Positions 16,165-24,632 of a stretch of DNA of 37,415 nucleotides are shown piece by piece (the first letter of the stretch is position 1; every line of letters begins with the position of its first letter). Origin of the DNA: Pseudomonas cyclaminis (GTDB lineage Bacteria > Pseudomonadota > Gammaproteobacteria > Pseudomonadales > Pseudomonadaceae). The notes below the pieces were generated by a model. The model had not been told where the DNA came from. It was given only the letters and a program-made list of their open reading frames with translations, and did no database searches. Location: positions 1 to 37,415 of the forward strand of contig NZ_JADDUM010000112.1 of assembly GCF_015163715.1 (NCBI RefSeq), written 5' to 3'. Position numbers and translations under genes: made by a program.

Positions 16165-17661
16165 TCAGGGTTTGTTTTTCAGCCGCAGTTCCCCCGCAAA
16201 CAGCCCGCGTTCACGGGCCCAAACGATGGCCGCGCTGCGGCTGTGCACCCCCAGCTTGGAGTACACCGTAGCCACGTGATTGCGCACGGTGTTGGGCGCC
16301 AGTTTCAGACGTGAGGCGATCTCTTTGTCGGCCAGGCCTTCGCAGATCAGCCCCAGCACATCGCGCTCACGGGCGGTGAGGTCGGTGAAGCTGATATTCG
16401 GCAGGTTGGGGCTGTTGACGCTCTTGGCGTTGGCCAGCTTCTCGATGAGGGTCTGGCTGAACCAGGACGCGTCCTGCATCACTTCCTCGATGGCCGCTAC
16501 CAATTCCAGCTCCGAGCGCTTGCGTTCGGTGATGTTCATCAGCACCAGCAGGTAGCAGGGCACGTCCTCGATGATCACGGTATCGGCGGACACCACGCAG
16601 TCGATCACCTCGTTGCCTTTTTTGCGTACCTTGAGATCCTGGCCGTCGAGGTTGCCCGCTTTCTCCAGGGTGGTGAACAACTGCGTGCCCGCCTGGGGGC
16701 TGTCGATAAAGTCGATATCTTCGATGGATTTGCCGATCAGCTCTTCGCTGATATAGCCCGTGATACTCATAAAGGCTTCGTTGACGTCCACCACCTGGCG
16801 ATTGGCGGCATTGCACACCAGCGTGGGCACCGGCGTGAGGCGGAACGACTTGGCAAAGCGTTCCTCACTTTGGCGCAGGGCCACTTCGGCCTTGCGTCGC
16901 GGCTCCAGATCGGTGAACGAAAACAGCATGCAGTCTTCTTCGTTCATGTCCAGCGGCTGGCCGGCGACGATCACCAATTTGCTGCCGCCGTCGGGCAGTT
17001 TGAGTTCGGCCTGCATCTGCGGGATCGTCGCGCCTTCGCCCAGGCGCTGGATAGCCAGGTCTTTGCGCTCGGCCTGCTCCAGCACGTCCAATTCATACAC
17101 TGATTTGCCGATGACCTGGTCGCGGTTGTAACCGGTCATCTCCAGGAAGCCCTGGTTGACCTTGATGTAGCGCAAGTCGCTCAAGCGGCAGATCACCGCA
17201 GGCGCGGGGTTGGCGTTGAAGGTTTTTTCGAAGCGCTGCTCGGCGCTGGCCCATTCGGTGGCGTCACTGAGGATCAACACCAGCAGCTCCGGCTCGCCGT
17301 GAGAGTCGCTGATCACCAGACTGCGCAGGCGGTGCACCCAGGTTTTATCCGGCTCGGCGGTGGGCGTGACTTCCACCACCACATCGCTGAATTCATCGCC
17401 GGCCGCCGCACGGGCCAAGGGGTAGTTATCCAGCTGTACGGGATGATTGTTGCGGTACCGCAGGGCAAAACGCTCAGCATAGGCTTGAGTGTTGGCGCCC
17501 AGTGCCTGCACGTCATCCACGCCGTGCATGGTCAGCGCGGCTTCGTTGGCCCACAGGATGGTCTGGTCGACTTCCGCGAGGATGATCCCATCGGAGAGCC
17601 CGGAGATGATCTGCTGCAGTTGGCGGCGGTTGGTTTCTTTGGCAAGGACGTCCTGGCTCAT
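16165..17661 (-). CDS. Triple-PAS sensor with LuxR-type DNA-binding domain
   Basis: The 498-residue cytosolic protein has three PAS domains (about residues 12-135, 143-255 and 265-380, each with a TGY or similar PAS core; the later two are followed by PAC-like segments) and a C-terminal LuxR/GerE helix-turn-helix (about 426-485, LTARERDVLGLICEGLADKE...NTVRNHVATVYSKLGVHSR). There is no receiver or kinase domain, so it is a one-component regulator that senses a ligand, redox state or light directly. The reading frame extends upstream to 17967, but ATG 17661 is chosen because GGGAGAC sits 4-5 bases before it. No cofactor-binding residue is diagnostic, so the signal is unknown. Confidence 0.88.
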   Translation of the reverse strand: MSQDVLAKETNRRQLQQIISGLSDGIILAEVDQTILWANEAALTMHGVDDVQALGANTQAYAERFALRYRNNHPVQLDNYPLARAAAGDEFSDVVVEVTPTAEPDKTWVHRLRSLVISDSHGEPELLVLILSDATEWASAEQRFEKTFNANPAPAVICRLSDLRYIKVNQGFLEMTGYNRDQVIGKSVYELDVLEQAERKDLAIQRLGEGATIPQMQAELKLPDGGSKLVIVAGQPLDMNEEDCMLFSFTDLEPRRKAEVALRQSEERFAKSFRLTPVPTLVCNAANRQVVDVNEAFMSITGYISEELIGKSIEDIDFIDSPQAGTQLFTTLEKAGNLDGQDLKVRKKGNEVIDCVVSADTVIIEDVPCYLLVLMNITERKRSELELVAAIEEVMQDASWFSQTLIEKLANAKSVNSPNLPNISFTDLTARERDVLGLICEGLADKEIASRLKLAPNTVRNHVATVYSKLGVHSRSAAIVWARERGLFAGELRLKNKP

Positions 17662-17897
17662 GGTGTCTCCCTGGGAAAGCGCATGCAAACTCCGACAGCC
17701 GGGGGGCTGGATAGTGCAAAGAAAATGCGGTCGGGGGGAGGTATGAATGCACGCGATTGGGGGTGCATTTGAGCCAGGGCTAGCCCTTTGTGCCGGCATG
17801 CTGACTGGTATAGACCTGTGAACCCTGACAGTAGGCAAGGCGTGGTGGTATTCGTAGTCTGTTGCTGTCCGGCCATGATTGAAGAAGGAAGCTGACA

Positions 17898-18149
17898 ATG
17901 AATAAGCCTGAGTTTCGCGATTACCTTGCGAAGGAAATATCCGCTGCGCTGCTGCGTATCTCGCCAACGTTGAGCAAGTCCGACAAGGTCGATTGGGGCA
18001 GAGTTGCGTTCTTGAAGGCCTTGAAGGCGGTGGTCGACGGCGCTGCCACCCCAGAAGACGTGGGCACTGTAGGCGCCGTTAACGATGTGGCGCAGGTGTT
18101 AGGGCTGCTGCAGGGCGGGAAGACCCTGCTGGCTGAGCTTGATCCTTGA
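17898..18149 (+). CDS. Conserved hypothetical protein, 83 aa
   Basis: I do not recognise the family. The small helical protein (MNKPEFRDYLAKEISAALL...) has no signal peptide or membrane helix. ATG 17898 has a strong AAGGAAG ribosome site at about 17885-17891. Codon use resembles neighbouring genes. It is divergent from the PAS-LuxR gene across a 236-base gap and followed by a GC-rich hairpin. Its C-terminal half is rich in small and hydrophobic residues (VGTVGAVNDVAQVLGLLQGG). Confidence 0.72.
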   Translation: MNKPEFRDYLAKEISAALLRISPTLSKSDKVDWGRVAFLKALKAVVDGAATPEDVGTVGAVNDVAQVLGLLQGGKTLLAELDP

Positions 18150-18152
18150 TGG

Positions 18153-18167
18153 GGCTGCTGCGCAGCC
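18153..18167. terminator. GC-rich hairpin between convergent genes, repeat module
   Basis: GGCTGC-TGC-GCAGCC forms a perfect 6-bp stem just past the stop at 18149. There is no clear T-run. The surrounding GGGGCTGCTGCGCAGCC matches the inner arm of the nested inverted repeat (10906-10927), so it may be a partial copy of that element. Confidence 0.45.
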
Positions 18168-18211
18168 GAGCGCGAGCAGCAACCACAACAAGCCACGCAG
18201 GCATGTTGGTT

Positions 18212-19099
18212 TTAACGAGGCAGCGCGTGGTGCCGGGTGTATCCCAGCATTTGATCGTACAGATCCGCACGTCGATCCCGTTGCAAGTCGTTCAGGTTGT
18301 TCCAGATCGGCGCACTGCGTGCTTTGCTCAGGTCGACATCCGCAAACAGCACCTCTTGCCGATCGGCGGATGCCACCTTGCCGATCGGCCAACCGTTGGT
18401 GCCTGCAACCAGTGAGCATCCCAGGTAACGCGCATCACGTTCCTGGCCGATTCGGCTTGCGGCGGCGATAAATACGTTATTGACGTGTGCCGCCGTCATC
18501 GTCAGGTAAGACGCCATGCACTTGCCCGCTTCGTCGAACAGTGGGGGAGGCGTCCAGACCCAGTTGTTCAAACTGCAAATAATATCGGCACCTTGCTGAC
18601 CGAGAATGCGCGGCACTTCGGGAAACCATATGTCCCAGCAGATCAGCATCCCGATGCGGCCGATGGGCGTGTCGAAGACTGGAAAACCGGTATTTCCGGG
18701 GGTGAACCATAACTTCTCCAGGTTCCACAGATGAGCCTTGCGGTACTTTCCGATCATACCGTTCGGGCCTAGCAGCACGGCAGTGTTGAACAATTGCATT
18801 TCATCGACTTCGTTGAGACCAGCCACCAGATAAACCTGATGCTTGCAGGCAAAGTCGACCCATGCTTTTACGCTAGGTCCCCCTGGGACCGCTTCGGCGT
18901 GGGCGAAGGCATCCTGGCGGTCAGCAAAGAAATAGCCGCAGTTTGAAAGCTCCGGCAACACGATCAATTTGGCGCCACCGTTGGCGGCCTGCGCTGCCAG
19001 CTCCAGGCTAAGGCGCAGGTTTGCGCGGCGGTGGTCAATCCCCACCTGGGGATCGAATTGCACGACAGCGACACGGACAGGGCTTATGGATGGGTTCAT
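18212..19099 (-). CDS. Carbon-nitrogen hydrolase (nitrilase superfamily)
   Basis: The 295-residue enzyme has the Glu-Lys-Cys triad of the nitrilase fold: Glu50 in VLPELSNCGY, Lys121 in KYRKAHLW and Cys154 in LICWDIWFPE. Members hydrolyse amides, ureido compounds or nitriles as cytosolic oligomers. The LICWD segment and NNWVWTPPP insert resemble aliphatic amidase or N-carbamoyl hydrolase-like branches, but the substrate cannot be assigned. ATG 19099 is chosen for its GAGGT site 10 bases upstream; longer upstream reading frame has no matching family sequence. It is transcribed alone, convergent with the 83-residue gene. Confidence 0.87.
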   Translation of the reverse strand: MNPSISPVRVAVVQFDPQVGIDHRRANLRLSLELAAQAANGGAKLIVLPELSNCGYFFADRQDAFAHAEAVPGGPSVKAWVDFACKHQVYLVAGLNEVDEMQLFNTAVLLGPNGMIGKYRKAHLWNLEKLWFTPGNTGFPVFDTPIGRIGMLICWDIWFPEVPRILGQQGADIICSLNNWVWTPPPLFDEAGKCMASYLTMTAAHVNNVFIAAASRIGQERDARYLGCSLVAGTNGWPIGKVASADRQEVLFADVDLSKARSAPIWNNLNDLQRDRRADLYDQMLGYTRHHALPR

Positions 19100-19412
19100 G
19101 ACGGGTGACCTCTTTGGGGAATACAACCGGGAGGGTTGGCTGTCCATAAGAGGTGATGCGCAGGCCGGAGAACATCGGGCGCTTCTGCTTGGGGTGTCAG
19201 GTAGCTCCTGAAATAAGCGAAGGTCCGAATCACTGAATTGGCAGTGACCGGCGAAGACTAGCCACCCGATTTGAGCGGCGCAAGCGGTTGGGATTCTCTT
19301 GGAAACGTCCCGCAAGTCAAAGGGAAATGTCGCTGCTCCAACTTTTCCTACACTTGCCAAACCCCACCGATTCTGGGAAAACCCCAGCCTTTACGCCTTC
19401 AACGAGAACCCC
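19100..19412. promoter_or_regulatory. Divergent promoter region, 313 bases, with TCACTG-N6-CAGTGA
   Basis: This gap separates the nitrilase and FKBP genes, which diverge. I see no gene. TCACTG (19230-19235) and CAGTGA (19242-19247) form a perfect inverted repeat with a 6-base spacer that could bind a dimeric regulator. No clear sigma-70 promoter was picked. Confidence 0.45.
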
Positions 19413-19757
19413 ATGAATCACGACGAACTCCAGATCACCGACATCCGCCAGGGCGACGGCAAAGCCGTGGTGAAGGGCGCGCTGATCACCACTCAATACA
19501 CCGGCACCCTGGAAGATGGCACGGTGTTCGATTCGTCCTGGGAACGGGGCAAACCGTTCCAGTGTGTGATCGGCACCGGGCGCGTCATCAAAGGTTGGGA
19601 TCAAGGCCTGATGGGCATGCAGGTCGGTGGTGTGCGCACCTTATACGTGCCGGCGCACCTGGCGTATGGCGAGCGGTCGATGGGCGCGCACATCACGCCC
19701 CACAGCAATCTGCGCTTTGAGATCGAGTTGCTGGAAGTGCTGACGCGGGATGATTGA
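19413..19757 (+). CDS. FKBP-type peptidyl-prolyl cis-trans isomerase
   Basis: The 114-residue protein is a minimal single FKBP domain. It has the TTQYTGTLEDGTVFDSSWERG strand-loop, the VIGTGRVIKGWDQGLMGMQ hydrophobic pocket and VGGVRTLYVPAHLAYGER followed by NLRFEIELLEV. These enzymes catalyse proline isomerisation in protein folding. No signal peptide is present, so it acts in the cytosol. ATG 19413 follows GAGAA by 4 bases. The GNAT gene starts 15 bases after its stop, so the two form a short operon. Confidence 0.93.
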   Translation: MNHDELQITDIRQGDGKAVVKGALITTQYTGTLEDGTVFDSSWERGKPFQCVIGTGRVIKGWDQGLMGMQVGGVRTLYVPAHLAYGERSMGAHITPHSNLRFEIELLEVLTRDD

Positions 19758-19772
19758 AGGGAACCAAACGAT

Positions 19773-20354
19773 ATGGATATCACGTGCACCATCAGGGACG
19801 TTCATGTAGGTGAACTGGGTGCCGGCGATGAGGCCGAGCTGCAGCATTTTTTCGAGCAGGCGCCGGATTACTTCATCGCGGTCAACGGCGAGCCGGCCAC
19901 GCCAACCGAAGCGCACGACGAGTTGCAAAACCAACTTCCACCGGGCTGGCATTGCAGCCGGATCTACTGGCTGGGATATCGCGGGGCGCACGGGCAACTG
20001 GTCGCCGTGGTGAATATCGCGGTGGATTTGCTCGCGCAGGGGGTATGGCATATCGGCCTGCTGCTGGTCGGTTCGCGCTGGCATGGCAGCGGCCTTGCGC
20101 AGCACCTGCATGCTGACCTTGAGCGCTGGGCGATAGAGAAAGGCGCCCAGTGGCTGCGGCTGACGGTGGTGGTGGGCAATACCCGCGCCGAGCGCTTCTG
20201 GCCCAGGCTTGGGTATGTACCGGTGCGCACCCGTGACGGGGTTGCGATGGGGCGGCAGGTTAACAGGGTGTCGATTCAGATCAAGACGTTGGCGGGTGGG
20301 AGAGTTGAGGACTACCTGGCGTTGGTTGAGCGGGATCGACCAGGCGCCCCCTAG
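19773..20354 (+). CDS. GNAT-family N-acetyltransferase
   Basis: The 193-residue protein follows the GNAT order. There is a variable N-terminus, a central beta strand with IGLLLVGSRWHGSGLAQHL (residues 90-108), whose SRWHGSG replaces the canonical acetyl-CoA pyrophosphate loop Q/RxxGxG, then LRLTVVVGNTRAERFWPRLGYVPV, the C-terminal acceptor-side strand. It transfers an acetyl group from acetyl-CoA to an unidentified amine. The start ATG 19773 has GAAGGGAACC upstream. It is the second gene of the FKBP operon. Confidence 0.88.
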   Translation: MDITCTIRDVHVGELGAGDEAELQHFFEQAPDYFIAVNGEPATPTEAHDELQNQLPPGWHCSRIYWLGYRGAHGQLVAVVNIAVDLLAQGVWHIGLLLVGSRWHGSGLAQHLHADLERWAIEKGAQWLRLTVVVGNTRAERFWPRLGYVPVRTRDGVAMGRQVNRVSIQIKTLAGGRVEDYLALVERDRPGAP

Positions 20355-20355
20355 A

Positions 20356-20443
20356 CAACAGCCCATTCGCCACAGGGAGGCTTTTGAATTTTAAAATTGT
20401 GTGGATACCTATGGCTGTCGCGGCGGTGTGACCATTCGATAAG
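20356..20443. repeat. Partial copy of the nested inverted-repeat family
   Basis: The complement of 20356-20373 (TGGCGAATGGGCTGTTGT) matches 10803-10820 at 17 of 18 bases. Positions 20397-20420 match 10990-11013 at 22 of 24, and 20422-20443 match 10931-10952 at 19 of 22. The same modules are therefore present but rearranged relative to the 10.8 kb element. Confidence 0.65.
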
Positions 20444-20501
20444 ACAGCCCCCCACATTTGATCGTCTGCGTGTCCAGAAGCCAGTTCCTGAACCCCTCCT
20501 G

Positions 20502-20537
20502 AAGAATCTTCTTATTCACCATACGGAAACTTTCCTA
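20502..20537. promoter_or_regulatory. Two RcsB/BvgA-like inverted repeats upstream of mgtA
   Basis: AAGAATCTTCTT (20502-20513) and GGAAACTTTCC (20525-20535, continuing TAC) are short palindromes with centres about 23 bases apart. Both resemble RcsB/BvgA-type half-sites (TTTCCTA). Similar sites stand upstream of the genes at 24633 and 29015. This is motif resemblance only. Confidence 0.45.
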
Positions 20538-20630
20538 CGGTTTACTCTCCTGAAATCGGGGCGTAAGCTTCGCGCGTTTTCATCAATAGCGGAGACCCTC
20601 AGTGGGTACTTGTTCGAGTGACAGTAGTCG

Positions 20631-20857
20631 GCCGGTTTCGGTAACCGGCACAGGCTTGGCAAGGTAACGCGCATTTATCCGATGCCGTTGTCTCGCCATC
20701 AAAGCGAGAAGCGGCATCAAGGCAGCGGCCAGTCCTGGCCCTGTCCCGATCCTCTTTCATCGACGCTGACCAGCACCTGAGTAACCTCGGGATGCTACGG
20801 ACGTGCCTGCCTTTTTCGGCGGGCGGGCCAAGCCGGCTGTGCCTGTCCGACAGGCAC
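20631..20857 (+). promoter_or_regulatory. Hairpin-rich 5' leader of mgtA
   Basis: Four clear stems lie ahead of mgtA: GCCGGTT/AACCGGC (20631-20649); a two-part helix GATGCCG..TCTCGC/GCGAGA..CGGCATC (20681-20718); GGCCAG/CTGGCC (20727-20740); and GTGCCTG/CAGGCAC (20839-20857). Long structured leaders sense magnesium in other mgtA genes. I cannot match this one to the M-box or the enterobacterial mgtA leader, so it is a candidate RNA regulator. Confidence 0.5.
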
Positions 20858-20908
20858 GGTGCGGATGGGCAGTACCTGCACGACGGTTTTTTCCTCGCGC
20901 AGGAGTAA
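20792..20908 (+). CDS. Candidate mgtA upstream ORF (leader peptide, 38 codons)
   Basis: An ATG-started frame of 38 codons begins MLRTCLPFSAGGP and stops with TAA at 20906-20908, four bases before the mgtA ATG. Its ribosome site is weak. Its stop lies directly after the mgtA ribosome site (CAGGAG), so translating ribosomes would pass through the fourth leader hairpin and over that site. In Salmonella mgtL, a short proline-containing leader ORF controls mgtA. A similar role here is possible but unproven, and a chance ORF cannot be excluded. Confidence 0.35.
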   Translation: MLRTCLPFSAGGPSRLCLSDRHGADGQYLHDGFFLAQE

Positions 20909-20912
20909 CACC

Positions 20913-23618
20913 ATGAACCTCACTCTGTTGAAAGAGTTCTTCGCCGGCTTCCTGCGGACCCGGCACATTGCCCGGCACTTCCGTCGCCTGGCCATGCTCG
21001 AAACCGTCACCGACGCCAGCGTCAGCCGCGAAGTGCCGCCGACCCTGGCGCAAACCCTGGTAGTCGCGGCCAACAGCAGCACCGTGCAATTGCTCGGTAC
21101 GTTGGTCAGCCATGCCGAAGGTTTGAATTCCCAGGAAGCCGATGCGCTGCGTGCGCAATACGGCCTCAATGAAGTCGAGCACGAGCAGCCGTTGCCGTGG
21201 TGGGTGCACCTGTGGCACTGCTACAAAAACCCGTTCAACCTGCTGCTGACCTTGCTCGCGGTGATCTCCTGGCTGACCGAAGACATGAAGGCTGCCACGG
21301 TGATTTTCTCCATGGTGGTGCTCTCGACGCTGCTGCGCTTCTGGCAGGAGGCCAAGTCGAACAAGGCCGCCGACGCCTTGAAAGCCATGGTCAGCAACAC
21401 TGCCACGGTGCTGCGTCGCGATGCTGCCAAGCGCATCGAGTTGCCGATCAAGCAGTTGGTGCCCGGCGACCTGATCGTGCTGTCGGCTGGCGATATGATC
21501 CCCGCCGATTGCCGCGTGCTCAGTGCCAAGGACCTGTTCGTAAGCCAGGCGGCGATGACCGGTGAATCAATGCCGGTGGAGAAATTTGCCCAGCAGCAGG
21601 ACGCCCACACCCGCAACCCCCTGGACCTGGACAACATCCTGTTCATGGGCACCAACGTGGTGTCCGGTGCGGCGACGGCGGTGATCCTGACCACCGGCAA
21701 CAGCACGTATTTCGGTGCGTTGGCGCAACGCGTGACGGCCACTGACCGTGCCACCACTTCGTTCCAGCATGGCGTGAATAAAGTCAGCTGGTTGCTGATC
21801 CGCTTCATGTTTGTGATGGCGCCGCTGGTGCTGTTCATCAACGGCTTCACCAAGGGCGACTGGACCGAAGCGCTGCTGTTTGCGCTGTCGATTGCCGTGG
21901 GCCTGACCCCGGAAATGCTGCCGATGATCGTTACGTCCACCCTGGCCAAGGGCGCGGTGTTTTTGTCGCGCAAGAAGGTCATCGTCAAGCGTCTGGACGC
22001 GATCCAGAACTTCGGCGCCATGGACGTGCTGTGCACCGACAAGACCGGCACCCTGACCCAGGACAGGATTTTTCTGGCACGCCATGTGGACGTGTGGGGC
22101 GAAGAATCCGACGACGTATTGGAAATGGCCTACCTCAACAGCTACTACCAGACCGGCCTGAAAAACCTGCTGGACGTGGCGGTGCTGGAGCATGTGGAAG
22201 TGCATCGCGAGCTGAAAGTCGGCACCGCCTTCCACAAGGTCGATGAGATTCCATTCGACTTCAATCGCCGCCGCATGTCGGTGGTCGTGGCCGAGCAGGG
22301 CTTGCCACATCTGCTGATCTGCAAGGGCGCCGTGGAAGAGATCCTCTCGGTGTGCAACAGCGTGCGCCACGGCGACACCAACGAAGCGCTCACCGACGAG
22401 TTGCTGGCGCGTATTCGCCAAGTGACCGCCGCGTTCAATGAGGAAGGCCTGCGTGTGGTGGCCGTGGCCGCGCAACCGATGGCGCCGGGGCGCGACACCT
22501 ACAGCCTGGCGGATGAAAACAACCTGACATTGATCGGCTACGTGGCCTTCCTCGACCCGCCCAAGGAAAGCACCGCGCCTGCACTGAAAGCCCTGAAGGC
22601 CCATGGCGTTGCGGTCAAAGTGCTGACCGGTGATAACGAACTGGTTACGGCCAAGATCTGCCGCGAAGTGGGCCTGGAGCAACAGGGCCTGTTGATGGGT
22701 AACGACGTCGAGGACATGACCGACGCCGAGTTGGCCAAGGCCGTGGAGGTCACCAATGTGTTCGCCAAACTCACGCCCAGCCACAAGGAGCGCATCGTGC
22801 GCCTGCTCAAGGCCAACGGGCATGTGGTGGGCTTTATGGGCGACGGCATCAATGACGCGCCGGCGCTGCGCACGGCGGACATCGGCATTTCGGTGGACAG
22901 CGCGGTGGACATCGCCAAGGAAGCGGCCGACATCATCCTGCTGGAAAAGAGCCTGATGATCCTGGAAGAGGGCGTGCTGGAAGGCCGTCGCACCTTCGCC
23001 AACATGCTCAAGTACATCAAGATGACCGCCAGTTCCAACTTCGGCAATGTGTTCTCGGTGTTGGTGGCGAGTGCGTTTATCCCGTTTCTGCCGATGTTGC
23101 CGATGCACCTGCTGGTGCAGAACCTGCTGTATGACATTTCCCAGATCGCAATCCCGTTCGACAACGTCGATGACGAGATGCTGGCCAAGCCACAGCGCTG
23201 GCAGCCGGGGGATGTGGGGCGCTTCATGCTGTTTTTCGGGCCGATCAGTTCAATCTTTGACATCACCACGTTCGCACTCATGTGGTACGTATTCGATGCC
23301 AACACGCCAGACCATCAGACGCTGTTCCAGTCGGGCTGGTTTGTGGTGGGGCTGCTGACCCAGACGCTGATCGTGCACATGATCCGCACCCCGAAAATCC
23401 CGTTCCTGCAAAGCCGTGCGGCGATGCCGTTGATGGTGATGACGGGCGTGATCATGGCGGTGGGGATTTTCCTGCCGATGGGGCCGCTGGCGCACTACTT
23501 CAAACTGCAGGCGCTGCCGTCGCTGTACTTTGTGTTCTTGCCGTTGATTCTGCTGGCGTACATGGCGCTGACCCAGGCGGTGAAGGGCTACTACATCCGT
23601 AAATTTGGCTGGCAATGA
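20913..23618 (+). CDS. mgtA: Mg2+-importing P-type ATPase
   Basis: The 901-residue P3B ATPase imports magnesium across the inner membrane. It shows the actuator MTGESMPVEKF motif, the phosphorylated Asp376 in CTDKTGTLTQD, nucleotide-binding segments and the hinge GDGINDAPALR. Hydrophobic pairs flank residues about 95-150 and 300-350, with six more membrane segments after residue 700. Length matches MgtA/MgtB (about 900). ATG 20913 is chosen for its CAGGAG ribosome site; a GTG at 20859 would lie in the leader hairpin. It is followed after 16 bases by mgtC, a pairing known from magnesium-starvation operons. The long structured leader suggests post-initiation control. Confidence 0.95.
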   Translation: MNLTLLKEFFAGFLRTRHIARHFRRLAMLETVTDASVSREVPPTLAQTLVVAANSSTVQLLGTLVSHAEGLNSQEADALRAQYGLNEVEHEQPLPWWVHLWHCYKNPFNLLLTLLAVISWLTEDMKAATVIFSMVVLSTLLRFWQEAKSNKAADALKAMVSNTATVLRRDAAKRIELPIKQLVPGDLIVLSAGDMIPADCRVLSAKDLFVSQAAMTGESMPVEKFAQQQDAHTRNPLDLDNILFMGTNVVSGAATAVILTTGNSTYFGALAQRVTATDRATTSFQHGVNKVSWLLIRFMFVMAPLVLFINGFTKGDWTEALLFALSIAVGLTPEMLPMIVTSTLAKGAVFLSRKKVIVKRLDAIQNFGAMDVLCTDKTGTLTQDRIFLARHVDVWGEESDDVLEMAYLNSYYQTGLKNLLDVAVLEHVEVHRELKVGTAFHKVDEIPFDFNRRRMSVVVAEQGLPHLLICKGAVEEILSVCNSVRHGDTNEALTDELLARIRQVTAAFNEEGLRVVAVAAQPMAPGRDTYSLADENNLTLIGYVAFLDPPKESTAPALKALKAHGVAVKVLTGDNELVTAKICREVGLEQQGLLMGNDVEDMTDAELAKAVEVTNVFAKLTPSHKERIVRLLKANGHVVGFMGDGINDAPALRTADIGISVDSAVDIAKEAADIILLEKSLMILEEGVLEGRRTFANMLKYIKMTASSNFGNVFSVLVASAFIPFLPMLPMHLLVQNLLYDISQIAIPFDNVDDEMLAKPQRWQPGDVGRFMLFFGPISSIFDITTFALMWYVFDANTPDHQTLFQSGWFVVGLLTQTLIVHMIRTPKIPFLQSRAAMPLMVMTGVIMAVGIFLPMGPLAHYFKLQALPSLYFVFLPLILLAYMALTQAVKGYYIRKFGWQ

Positions 23619-23634
23619 GCAGGGACGATTTCCT

Positions 23635-24351
23635 ATGCAAGCAATCAACAACATCAACCTCGATTCCCTGATCGACACCCTGGTCAGCCTCACCGCTGCG
23701 TTTATCCTCGGCGGCCTGATCGGCTTCGAGCGCCAGTACCGCCAACGCACGGCAGGCCTGCGTACCAATGTGCTGGTGGCGGTGGGGGCGGCGATATTTG
23801 TCGACATGGCCAACCGCCTCGGTGGCGCGGAAGGCGCGGTGCGGGTGGTCGCGTATGTGGTATCGGGCATTGGCTTTCTCGGCGCCGGCGTAATCATGCG
23901 CGAAGAAGGCAATGTGCGTGGGCTCAACACCGCCGCCACGCTGTGGGCGTCGGCGGCGGTAGGGGCCTGCGCCGGTGCCGATCTGGTGCTTGAAGCGTTG
24001 CTGGGCACGCTGTTTGTGCTGGCGGCCAATACCTTGTTGCGGCCCATCGTCAATAACATCAACCGCCAGCCGCTGGATGTGGTGTCCGCGGAGGTCACCA
24101 ACATCCTCTATGTGATCGCCCGGCGCACCCAGCAAACCGCGGTATTGGCGCTGTTGGAAGCCGAATTGGCACGCTGCAATTACCCGGCCAGCGATGTCGA
24201 TGTGCGCCCGTTCGGTACCGAAGAGGTGGAAATCGAAGCCACATTGGCGGTGACCTCTGTGGACGGTGACGAACTGGACGCCCTGGTCGCACGGATTTGC
24301 AGGTCGAGCCTGGTGGTGCAGGCCTTCTGGAGCCCGAGTACGACCGAGTAG
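23635..24351 (+). CDS. mgtC: MgtC/SapB-family membrane protein
   Basis: The 238-residue protein has the MgtC membrane domain in its first 140 residues. This includes AAFILGGLIGFERQYR, RTAGLRTNVLVAVGAAIF, SGIGFLGAGVIMRE and GLNTAATLWASAAVGACAG, which are the family core. A soluble C-terminal ACT-like domain (from about residue 145) follows. MgtC supports growth at low magnesium and inside hosts, in some bacteria by inhibiting the F-ATPase. ATG 23635 follows AGGGA by about 9 bases. Its place after mgtA indicates co-regulation by magnesium. A general MgtC-like role is certain; the exact target is not. Confidence 0.93.
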   Translation: MQAINNINLDSLIDTLVSLTAAFILGGLIGFERQYRQRTAGLRTNVLVAVGAAIFVDMANRLGGAEGAVRVVAYVVSGIGFLGAGVIMREEGNVRGLNTAATLWASAAVGACAGADLVLEALLGTLFVLAANTLLRPIVNNINRQPLDVVSAEVTNILYVIARRTQQTAVLALLEAELARCNYPASDVDVRPFGTEEVEIEATLAVTSVDGDELDALVARICRSSLVVQAFWSPSTTE

Positions 24352-24378
24352 TTCTGGATACCTGGTTTTGCGTTATTG

Positions 24379-24390
24379 AGGAAAAGTCCT
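24379..24390. promoter_or_regulatory. RcsB/BvgA-like box upstream of the response regulator
   Basis: AGGAAAAGTCCT followed by AC is a short inverted repeat with AGGA/TCCT ends. It matches the sites at 20525 and 28909 in the pattern GGA-AA-TCCTAC. It lies 240 bases upstream of the regulator gene that starts at 24633. The 281-base gap holds no gene. Confidence 0.45.
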
Positions 24391-24632
24391 ACGAGTAATC
24401 GGGAGCATCCCTTCATTTGGAATAACCCACGGTTGATAAGGTTGCGCGCTTGCGTCTGCTCAGGAATCAAGGCGTCGCTCTACACGTAGTGACTATATTT
24501 TTCAAAGGAGGGGCCTGTTCTGCCTGAAGTGTCGTACAGAGTAATCAGTACCGTTTGTCGGAACTGTTACTTTTCACAGGTAGTTGGGTCTCGCGTGATA
24601 TGTAAGCGTACTGATCTTCTCCGGGGAGTCTT

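Noticed and set aside
20525..20545. PhoP box upstream of mgtA
   Set aside because: One GGTTTA-like hexamer is present, but the second, correctly spaced half-site is missing.
20631..20912. M-box magnesium riboswitch
   Set aside because: The conserved M-box core could not be recognised; only the general presence of stems is supported.
20859..20912. GTG at 20859 as mgtA start
   Set aside because: It lies in the leader hairpin region without a ribosome site, while ATG 20913 has CAGGAG upstream.
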